The translations under genes were made by a program, and so were the position numbers. This document shows, piece by piece, positions 7,013 to 13,562 of a DNA stretch of 13,562 nucleotides. The notes beneath the pieces are model-generated. The model saw only the letters and a list, made by a program, of their open reading frames with translations. It was not told where the DNA came from and searched no databases. The DNA is taken from NCBI GenBank assembly GCA_049671305.1, contig JBATUR010000124.1, forward strand, positions 1-13,562. Reading direction: 5' to 3'. The stretch is from CADCTM01 sp049671305 (GTDB taxonomy: Bacteria > Cyanobacteriota > Cyanobacteriia > Cyanobacteriales > Coleofasciculaceae). How positions within the stretch are numbered: the first letter of the stretch is position 1; every line of letters begins with the position of its first letter.

Positions 7013-7422
7013 AATTTACCTCCAAGTCGCAATTGAGTTAGTAGCATTTTTTATACGCAATATTTTTTATGATACCACTGTTGAGCGATCGCTGATTAGT
7101 TGAAATTTATAAAAGTCTGGTTTCTGAAGTAACCTAGTTGTCTTAGCAGCTTTAATAATAAGTAGCTTATCTGTTTACATTAGATCAGATTTTAAAGAAG
7201 ATGTGATTGACATTATGATTTTCCAATTCTTTACTGTTGTTTGAAGTTATCGGCAGTTTTTGTTAAGCTAATTCATTAACAATATTAATACAAAAATCTT
7301 AACAAAATTTAGTTTTGTTTTAGAGGAAAATAATTACAATGCTATAAAACTGAACACTTAGCAGTAAATGTTCCGGTGTAACTTTTTATAGCAAAAAGAT
7401 TCAGCAAGGTTTTAATAAACTT
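7013..7422. promoter_or_regulatory. Divergent intergenic region between mtnD and the OFA transporter gene
   Basis: These 410 AT-rich bases separate two divergent starts and must hold both promoters. A HIP1 octamer lies at 7085-7092. A perfect 7-bp inverted repeat, AACAAAA (7301-7307) and TTTTGTT (7313-7319) with a 5-base spacer, is placed about 100 bases before the transporter start and could be an operator. TACAAT at 7335-7340 and TATAAA at 7343-7348 are possible -10 elements for the plus-strand gene, without an obvious -35. I see no small gene or structured RNA. Confidence 0.4.
7018..7023 (-). promoter_or_regulatory. Shine-Dalgarno site that fixes the GTG start of mtnD
   Basis: On the minus strand GGAGGT lies six bases before the GTG. 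It is the best ribosome-binding site in the window and supports GTG as the true start. Confidence 0.85.
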
Positions 7423-8682
7423 ATGAATGATTTAAAGCTGTTGGGATTACCTGCCGAAAAAGGAAGATGGTTACTTATACCTCTTGGGGTAACAGTATTG
7501 CTTTGTTTGGGTACAGTTTATTCTTGGAGTATCTTTCGCAAACCTTTAGAAAAGGTACTCAATATTAGTGCAACTGAAAGCCTTTTACCTTTTACCGTGC
7601 TTTTAGTTGTTTTTGCAATTTTAATGCCAATTACAGGCTTTTATATTGATCGGTTTGGTTCTCGTGTTGTTACAGCAGTAGGTGGCGTTGTAATGGGAGT
7701 TGGCTACATTTTATCTAGCTTTGCTTCTAACATTGTCATGTTGGTAATTACTTATGGAGTAATTGCCGGTGCAGGCGTTGGCATTGTTTATGGTGTACCG
7801 CTAGCAGTTGCCGCCAAATGGTTTTCCGATCAAAAAGGTCTTGCTGTTGGCTTAACAGTTGTGGGGTTTGGTTTGTCGCCATTAATAACTGCGCCTTTAG
7901 CAAGAAATCTGATTGGAAATTATGGCGTGCAGTCTTCTTTTTTGATTTTAGGTGTTGCCTTTACTGCTATTATTTTGGCGATTTCTATACTACTAAAAGC
8001 ACCTCCTAAAAACTGGAAGCCGACAAACTGGAATCCTCCGACAGTAACTTTCAGCCAAGAAACAGAAGAACGAGAAATGATCCGGACATCGACATTTTAT
8101 GGACTCTGGATCTGTTATACTATTGGTACTTTTGTTGGGTTGGCTGCAATTGGCATTTCTAGTTCAGTTGCTCAAGAAATTATCAAATTAGATACGGTAA
8201 CTGCTGCTATGACTGTCTCCCTATTTGCCATTTTTAATGGTTTAGGGCGTCCTTTATTTGGTTGGCTAACTGACCGATTTAAACCCAAAATGGCAGCAAT
8301 TATTTCTTATGTCCTGATTCTAATTGCTTCGATTTTGATGCTATCAGCTCGTGAAGGTCAAATCCTCACTTATCTAATCGCCTTTTGCTTATTTTGGCTG
8401 TCCTTGGGTGGCTGGTTAGCGATCGCACCAACTTCAACCTTAGCCTTATTTAATAGCCAAAATTATGCAAAAAACTACGGTATTGTCTTCACAGCATACG
8501 GAGTAGGTGCAGTTTTGGGTACAATCTTAGCTGGCGAAATTCGAGATATCTGGGGTAGTTATACTGCCTTCTTTTATCCTACAGGGGCATTAGCAATTAT
8601 TGGCATAGTTATTGCCGTATTCATGCTAAAACCAACCGTCAAAACGCCAGCCAGCCCTGAAACAAGCAACATTTCTTCCTAA
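7423..8682 (+). CDS. Major facilitator transporter, oxalate/formate antiporter (OFA) family
   Basis: This is an inner-membrane carrier of about 12 predicted helices and 419 residues, normal for the family. The OFA-type first helix contains GTVYSWSIF (30-38). Loop motifs GFYIDRFGSR (72-81) and GWLTDRFKPK (280-289) are the two half-repeat motif A copies. AKWFSDQKGLAVGL (131-144) and FNGLGRPLFG (271-280) are further family blocks, and a charged central loop spans about 192-222. R276 may correspond to the substrate arginine of OxlT. The helix-11 stretch YGIVFTAYGVGAVLG has no lysine, whereas OxlT has one there, so oxalate is not assured; another small carboxylate is equally likely. It probably shares a transcript with the gene 23 bases downstream, and its start has only a weak ribosome site. 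Confidence 0.85.
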   Translation: MNDLKLLGLPAEKGRWLLIPLGVTVLLCLGTVYSWSIFRKPLEKVLNISATESLLPFTVLLVVFAILMPITGFYIDRFGSRVVTAVGGVVMGVGYILSSFASNIVMLVITYGVIAGAGVGIVYGVPLAVAAKWFSDQKGLAVGLTVVGFGLSPLITAPLARNLIGNYGVQSSFLILGVAFTAIILAISILLKAPPKNWKPTNWNPPTVTFSQETEEREMIRTSTFYGLWICYTIGTFVGLAAIGISSSVAQEIIKLDTVTAAMTVSLFAIFNGLGRPLFGWLTDRFKPKMAAIISYVLILIASILMLSAREGQILTYLIAFCLFWLSLGGWLAIAPTSTLALFNSQNYAKNYGIVFTAYGVGAVLGTILAGEIRDIWGSYTAFFYPTGALAIIGIVIAVFMLKPTVKTPASPETSNISS

Positions 8683-8705
8683 TAACATTAGATGAGTGCC
8701 TGATA

Positions 8706-9635
8706 ATGAAATCTAACTTAAAGATTGTTTCTTTACTACCCAGTGCAACCGAAATTGTTGCAGCACTAGGATTAAGTAGTGCCATTATCGGGCGTTCTCA
8801 TGAATGTGATTATCCGCCAGAAATACTGGATAAACCAATTTGTACCGAGGCACAACTAAACTCAGAACAATCAAGTATTCAAATCGATGCAGACGTTCTG
8901 AATTTAGTACAAAAAGCTCTCAGCATTTACAAAATTAAAATAGATGTTTTAGAGCAACTAAAACCAACTCATATTGTTACCCAAGATCAATGTGATGTCT
9001 GTGCAGTTAACTTTGCCGATGTCAAAATAGCCGTTACTCAGTTAACACAAAGCCAACCGCAAATCATCTCTTTACAACCTAATAAATTAAACGAAGTTTG
9101 GTCAGATATTCAACGAGTTGCTGATAGTTTAGCAGTAGAATCAGAAACTATACTGCATCAATTACAGTCTCGCGTCAAAGCTTGCCAAGAAAAGACCCAA
9201 AACCTACCTACAAATAGTCGCCCAACAGTTGCGGCAATTGAGTGGACAGAACCCTTAATGGCAGCAGGTAACTGGATTCCAGAATTAGTAGAATTGGCAG
9301 GAGGACAGTCATTATGGGGAGTTATTGGTGAACATTCGCCTTACTTACAATGGGATGATTTAGTAACAACTGATCCAGAAATAATTATTATTATGCCTTG
9401 CGGTTTTGGTTTAGAACGTACCCGCCAAGAAACTCAAGCAATGGCAAATAATCCCCATTGGCAAACTCTAAAAGCTGTCAAAAATGCCAAAGTTTATCTT
9501 ACGGACGGCAACTCCTACTTCAATCGTCCCGGACCTAGATTAGTAGATTCTTTAGAAATTTTGGCAGAGATTTTGCACCCTAAATTATTTAATTTTGGCT
9601 ATCAAGGAACAGGGTGGGAACGTTATTATTCCTAA
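8706..9635 (+). CDS. Cobalamin-type ABC substrate-binding protein homologue (BtuF-like), lacking a signal peptide
   Basis: The 309-residue protein has the periplasmic-binding fold of the BtuF/FepB class. SLLPSATEI begins near residue 9 and RSHECDYP lies at 30-37. A paired-cysteine block QDQCDVC is at 93-99, IEWTEPLMAAGNW at 178-190, MPCGF at 230-234 and NRPGPRLVDSLEILA at 273-287. These blocks fit the subfamily often named cobalamin-binding protein. There is no hydrophobic leader: the first beta-strand starts at residue 5, so the protein is probably cytoplasmic. No permease or ATPase gene (btuC/btuD) is nearby. A corrinoid-handling role is therefore a family-based guess. It follows the OFA transporter gene by 23 bases, and its stop overlaps that of the convergent kinase gene. 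Confidence 0.85.
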   Translation: MKSNLKIVSLLPSATEIVAALGLSSAIIGRSHECDYPPEILDKPICTEAQLNSEQSSIQIDADVLNLVQKALSIYKIKIDVLEQLKPTHIVTQDQCDVCAVNFADVKIAVTQLTQSQPQIISLQPNKLNEVWSDIQRVADSLAVESETILHQLQSRVKACQEKTQNLPTNSRPTVAAIEWTEPLMAAGNWIPELVELAGGQSLWGVIGEHSPYLQWDDLVTTDPEIIIIMPCGFGLERTRQETQAMANNPHWQTLKAVKNAKVYLTDGNSYFNRPGPRLVDSLEILAEILHPKLFNFGYQGTGWERYYS

Positions 9636-12600
9636 TTACCAGTTTCTTCTTTTTGTCGCAGGGGAATCTCAATATAAAATTGAGTTCCTTTGCCAATTTC
9701 TGATGTACACTGCAAAATGCCACTATGTTTTTCGACGACAATTTGATAACTAATTGAAAGACCTAAACCTGTACCTTTACCTATAGGTTTTTTTGTGAAA
9801 AATGGATCAAAGATTTTGGACATTGTTTCTTGACTCATTCCTAAACCATTATCAGCAATTGTGATTACCACGGTAGGTAATGGCTGCTCAAGTGAAGCGT
9901 TTTCTGATAAAGTTTTTTCCTTAAGATTAGTAGATATAGTAATTTTGCTAGGTGAACTTTTAATTTCGGCTAATGTGCGATTAGAATTGTATTCTTCAAG
10001 GGCATCAATGGCATTACTAATTATATTCATAAATACTTGATTAAGCTGACTGGCATAGCAATCAACTAGAGGCAATTCACCATAATGTTTAATAACCTCA
10101 ACACTAGGAAATTTTGGTGTTGCCTTAAGTCGAGGCTGCAAAATTAATAAGGTGCTGTCTATTCCCTCGTGGATATCAACTGCCTTCATCTCAGCTTCGT
10201 CAATACGAGAAAAATTACGCAGAGATAAAACTAACTTGCGAATGCGCTCGGCACCAATTTTGAGAGAAGCGATGATTTTTGGTAAATCTTCACTTAAAAA
10301 TTCTAAGTCAATTGCTTCTGCTTTATCGATAATTTCTGGGTGGGAATTGGGGAAATGTTTTTCATAAAGAGCAAGCATTCCTAATAAATCGTTAGCATAT
10401 TGACTTGTATAAGAAAGATTGCCATAAATAAAGTTAACAGGGTTATTTATTTCATGAGCAACTCCCGCAATTAACTGCCCTAAACTACCCATCTTTTCTG
10501 TCTGAATTAAGTGTGTTTGGGTTTGTTGCAGATTTTTCAGAGCAGTAGCTAATTGTTCTGCTTGTTGCTGTGTTTGAGTTAGTAATTCTGCTTGCTGTAA
10601 AGCAACACTTAAATGAGCCGCAATTTGTTTGATAAAATCAATTTCTGAACTCTGCCAAATTCTCGGTGCAGTACATTGGTGAATACATAGAAAACCCCAA
10701 AGATAATCACCTTTTTGTAGGGGAACTACTAAATCAGCTCGGACTTGAAATTGCTCTAAAATACCGATGTGACTTTTACTCAAATTGGCTTGATAAATAT
10801 CGGTAACTGCTTGAATTTTACCTTGACTGTATTCTGAGGCATAGCATTCTCCAAAACAGCGATCGCTAATGTGATCGCCGACAGTCTGAGGAAAACCATC
10901 CTCTACATCTTCTGAGACAAACTCTCCTCGATCATAACTATTAGGAGAAAAACGAAATACTGCTACACGATCTACCGCTAACAATCGTCGAATTTCGGTA
11001 GTTGTTGCCTTGAAGATAGTCTTAACATCAAGAGATTCACGAATTTTTGAAACTACTCCAAACAAAGCTTCTTGTTGTTTAGCCGCAAAGGTTAATTGTT
11101 TGGCTTGAGCGGTAGCCGTAGCAGCAGCAGTTTGGCTTTGTTCGTATAGTTCAGCTTGCTGAATTGCTACTGCTGCTTGATCAGCAAGTTGTTGTAAAAT
11201 CTCCAATTCAAAGGCACGCCATTGGCGGGGTGCTTTACATTCTTGGGCAATCAAAAGTCCCCATAATTGATCGCCAACGCCAATTTGGATAATTACAGCC
11301 GCTTCAATTTGAAAATAGCTTAAGACTTCTTGATATTTAGGACTTAAACTAACTTGAGAAACATCATTAATAGCTCGGACTTTGCCTCGTTTGTAGAGCT
11401 TAAAATTTATATCAGGTGATTCATTTTGAGGAATACTTATCCCCAAAGTAGACTTCCAATTACCTTTGATTGCCTCTACAATCACTTCACCTTTCCAGTC
11501 ATTGGAAAACTGGTAAATTAATACTCGGTCTGTATCGATGACATTTCGTACTTCTCGTACGATTGTTTGCAGCGTTGTTTTTAAGTCGAGAGTGCTGCGG
11601 ATATGGTTAGTAACACGCTCAACTGCTCGTCCTTGGACTAAGGCACGCCGTAGTTTGGCGGTACGTTCCTCAACTTGTTGCTCTAAATTACTGTTGAGAG
11701 ATTGCACCTCCGCATACAGTTCGTATTGTTGAATTGCCATCGCAAAATGATGTGCTAAAGCGATCGCTAGTTCCCGATCACTCTGCGTCCATTGTTGGGC
11801 TTGACCTCGTTTTAACTCTCGCCACATCTCAAAAGAATTGCGAGGAAACTGTTGTTTTTCATTTGGATCAAAGCGCCCTGCCCATAAAGTTTCTGTGTCA
11901 ATTTCTGTGCGAAAAATACTTAAATATCCGAGAAATGAGGCGCGATAATATAAAGGTAAAACCAGCATTCCCCGAATTCCCGTGTCTTGAAAGGCTGGGA
12001 TTAAAAACTGCAAAGCTGGAGTTTTATATAAGTCGGTAACAATCAGTGATTCAGTACCTGAACTCCCCAGGTTTTGCTGATTAAAAGAAGCCCAGCTTTG
12101 CCAATCTGGATCTTGTTCAATAAAACTATCTTTGCCCTCCAGCAACTTTGGTCCAGTACCACAAACAAATAACTCTGCTGTACTATTTGATTTGTAAGGA
12201 GTGATGTAAAGTCTGCCGCCACACCCTTGTAAAGCTTTGACCGTTTCTTGCAGTGCTGCTTGCAACTCAATTGTTGGTAAAGAATGTAAAAGAGTTGATA
12301 CCCAATTAATAGTTGATTCAGTTGTGTGCCATTGCCGTGCTTGAGATAAAAGCAGCGCTTGAGCAATGGCAATTGAAACTTGATCGACAATTCCTTGAGC
12401 AATTTGCAACTCTTGTTTAGAAACTGTACGCGGTTGGGCATGATGAGACACCAACAGTCCCCATAGTTTTTGCTCCAAATGCTTGGTCTGCACATCATAA
12501 TGGACAATTGGTATGACCATTGAAGATTGGACACCCATCGCCGTCAAATAAGCCGCATGGCACGAGTCTAGGGGTTGATACTGGATCTCTTCTAAAGGAG

Positions 12601-13066
12601 TTGTCTGTGATGCTTGTTCGCGCAGCTTGCCAACGCGAGACATCTCATTGGAGGTAATTGTTGTTGGTAATTCTGTTGCCCTCGTTGCAGTACTGTCCTT
12701 CTCCTCTGGGTACAAACTGACGTATTCTGTATCATCAATCGGCGACAAACCAACCAAACCCAATGAAACATCAACAATTGAACGTAGACGCATCTTGAGG
12801 TACAAGTGGCGAGAATATTCAGGAATGTCATCGGCGGGAAAATTGAGCCCTAGGAGGGATGGCAGGCGATTATCTTTAATTGACTCAGCCATGACTTCTC
12901 CGCTACCAGATTCATGAAAACGATAAATCATGACTCGATCTGTTTCCAGCAAAGAACGCACTTCGGTAACAGTCGTCGTCAAGATTTCTGGCAATTCCAA
13001 AGATTGACGAATCCGGTTTGTGATTCGACGCAGCAAGTCATCCGAGTTATGGTCTGGCTGTAGCAC
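9632..13066 (-). CDS. Knotless (Cph2-like) phytochrome sensor histidine kinase, GAF-PHY-GAF-GAF-HisKA-HATPase
   Basis: This soluble light-sensor kinase of 1,144 residues starts at GTG. GAF1 (about 15-240) has the phytochrome-like FPADDIP (76-82) and a Cys-His pair (C169-H170, SCHAAYLTAMGV), the bilin-attachment position. The next domain (about 250-445) reads as PHY: WAG at 395-397 and PRNSF at 408-412 are the tongue motifs. No N-terminal PAS is present, hence knotless. A coiled coil (about 450-475) precedes GAF3 (about 480-640, no bilin cysteine). GAF4 (about 665-827) resembles cyanobacteriochromes, with D735-x-C737-F738 but S765-H766 where Cys-His is usual. The kinase follows: H871 (GVAHEINNP), N-box N1018, G1 DNGLGM (1072-1077), FDPFF (1086-1090) and G2 GKGTGLGL (1096-1103). 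No response regulator is in view. Its stop overlaps the convergent gene by four bases. Confidence 0.9.
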   Translation of the reverse strand: MLQPDHNSDDLLRRITNRIRQSLELPEILTTTVTEVRSLLETDRVMIYRFHESGSGEVMAESIKDNRLPSLLGLNFPADDIPEYSRHLYLKMRLRSIVDVSLGLVGLSPIDDTEYVSLYPEEKDSTATRATELPTTITSNEMSRVGKLREQASQTTPLEEIQYQPLDSCHAAYLTAMGVQSSMVIPIVHYDVQTKHLEQKLWGLLVSHHAQPRTVSKQELQIAQGIVDQVSIAIAQALLLSQARQWHTTESTINWVSTLLHSLPTIELQAALQETVKALQGCGGRLYITPYKSNSTAELFVCGTGPKLLEGKDSFIEQDPDWQSWASFNQQNLGSSGTESLIVTDLYKTPALQFLIPAFQDTGIRGMLVLPLYYRASFLGYLSIFRTEIDTETLWAGRFDPNEKQQFPRNSFEMWRELKRGQAQQWTQSDRELAIALAHHFAMAIQQYELYAEVQSLNSNLEQQVEERTAKLRRALVQGRAVERVTNHIRSTLDLKTTLQTIVREVRNVIDTDRVLIYQFSNDWKGEVIVEAIKGNWKSTLGISIPQNESPDINFKLYKRGKVRAINDVSQVSLSPKYQEVLSYFQIEAAVIIQIGVGDQLWGLLIAQECKAPRQWRAFELEILQQLADQAAVAIQQAELYEQSQTAAATATAQAKQLTFAAKQQEALFGVVSKIRESLDVKTIFKATTTEIRRLLAVDRVAVFRFSPNSYDRGEFVSEDVEDGFPQTVGDHISDRCFGECYASEYSQGKIQAVTDIYQANLSKSHIGILEQFQVRADLVVPLQKGDYLWGFLCIHQCTAPRIWQSSEIDFIKQIAAHLSVALQQAELLTQTQQQAEQLATALKNLQQTQTHLIQTEKMGSLGQLIAGVAHEINNPVNFIYGNLSYTSQYANDLLGMLALYEKHFPNSHPEIIDKAEAIDLEFLSEDLPKIIASLKIGAERIRKLVLSLRNFSRIDEAEMKAVDIHEGIDSTLLILQPRLKATPKFPSVEVIKHYGELPLVDCYASQLNQVFMNIISNAIDALEEYNSNRTLAEIKSSPSKITISTNLKEKTLSENASLEQPLPTVVITIADNGLGMSQETMSKIFDPFFTKKPIGKGTGLGLSISYQIVVEKHSGILQCTSEIGKGTQFYIEIPLRQKEETGN

Positions 13067-13468
13067 GCTCGTACTCTCTTATAAAATTTTGTAATGGGTG
13101 ATGCCCCTGGTATCCGGAGAATATGTATTGAATATTACCTATCTATAACTATTGTGTATCGTTAAGAGCAAATTAGGGAACTCTCTTTGGATCAGCATTG
13201 CTCATTCTCTCGTTAGGGATCACTAAAACCGCATAAATGCGTGAAGTCGATTTCTCTGCCCCTTTTTGCCAGAAGCAACAGTGTCCTGCTTGTTCAACTC
13301 AAATAAAATAGTTATAGGCAAGAGTCTTATAATAGGTTCTAAAGGAAGAAAAGGCATTAGTGTTATTAATTTTCAACAGGAAAACCTGGTTGCCGTGTTG
13401 ATTAAGAGAACTTTTCTAGAGAAAGCTATCTTTTTATCATTGCATAGATTTGCTTTTAAGGTTTATGC
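13067..13468. other. Intergenic region upstream of the phytochrome kinase
   Basis: About 400 bases lie before the kinase start and should hold its promoter on the minus strand. I find no convincing promoter, RNA or repeat. A 68-codon plus-strand reading frame from a TTG at 13266 looks non-coding. A purine-rich AGAGAG stretch about 7-15 bases before the GTG is the only ribosome-site candidate for the kinase. Confidence 0.4.
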
Positions 13469-13562
13469 TTAAGGCTCAATTTTAGTTAAGTGACGCTGCC
13501 GAATTTCTTGACGAATTTTCATAAGGATTTTTCCTAGCTGATTTTGACCAGTTTTTTTCTGC
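13469..13562 (-). CDS. Possible 3' end of an unrecognised minus-strand gene
   Basis: On the minus strand one frame enters from the right edge and stays open for 30 codons to a TAA (complement of 13469-13471). Its product ends in LGKILMKIRQEIRQRHLT and a short tail, which looks like an amphipathic, charged helix and so plausibly protein. A second minus frame is also open across most of this stretch, so the choice is not secure. I do not recognise the family. Confidence 0.35.
   Translation of the reverse strand, partial: QKKTGQNQLGKILMKIRQEIRQRHLTKIEP

Noticed and set aside
11734..12534. Open frames on both strands inside the phytochrome kinase gene
   Set aside because: All lie inside a continuous 1,144-codon gene with recognisable domains, so they are shadows of it.
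13266..13472. 68-codon plus-strand frame with TTG start in the right-hand intergenic region
   Set aside because: No Shine-Dalgarno, no recognisable domain, and a rare start. It also overlaps the more plausible minus-strand gene end at 13469.
1..13562. CRISPR array, tRNA, rRNA, transposase or phage genes
   Set aside because: No regularly spaced direct repeats, no cloverleaf-like sequence and no transposase or integrase frame were seen. The only tandem repeats lie inside the tpsA coding sequence.

Overview
The window looks like a piece of a cyanobacterial chromosome. Five perfect GCGATCGC (HIP1) octamers are present. The secretion proteins and the phytochrome-type sensor kinase are of types common in filamentous and colonial cyanobacteria. 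The DNA is AT-leaning except for one very glycine-rich, GC-rich coding stretch.

Layout. At the left edge is the 5' end of a minus-strand gene (1-120) that resembles the RuBisCO-like enolase MtnW of methionine salvage. Next comes a plus-strand two-partner secretion locus. It holds a large exoprotein gene (tpsA, about 419-4322), broken by a +1 frameshift near 2291-2296, and its intact outer-membrane transporter gene (tpsB, 4572-6365). Convergent with tpsB is a minus-strand acireductone dioxygenase gene (mtnD, 6458-7012), a second methionine-salvage gene. The secretion pair therefore sits in opposite orientation between two same-strand methionine-salvage genes. A 410-base divergent region leads to a plus-strand pair: an OFA-type major facilitator transporter (7423-8682) and, 23 bases on, a cobalamin-type substrate-binding protein with no signal peptide (8706-9635). 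The stop codon of the latter overlaps that of a long minus-strand kinase gene (9632-13066). The kinase reads as a PAS-less (knotless, Cph2-like) phytochrome: bilin-type GAF, PHY, two more GAF domains, then HisKA and HATPase. The right 0.5 kb is mostly noncoding and may hold the 3' end of another minus-strand gene.

How the parts relate. TpsB should export TpsA through the outer membrane. The reconstructed TpsA of about 1,306 residues is a mosaic: signal peptide, TPS domain, beta-helix repeats, a PE_PGRS-like polyglycine region, two Ig-like repeats, a Pro-Thr stalk and a C-terminal domain with two cysteines. If the frameshift is real, only an approximately 630-residue secreted stub would be made. 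MtnW and MtnD act at consecutive stages of methionine salvage. MtnD releases formate and the neighbouring transporter belongs to the oxalate/formate antiporter family, but a functional link is only inference. The kinase is probably a red/far-red light sensor with no response regulator in view.

I see no clearly unprecedented system here. The best leads are the broken mosaic adhesin, the split methionine-salvage locus, and the multi-GAF phytochrome kinase whose fourth GAF keeps a DXCF motif but has lost its canonical chromophore cysteine.
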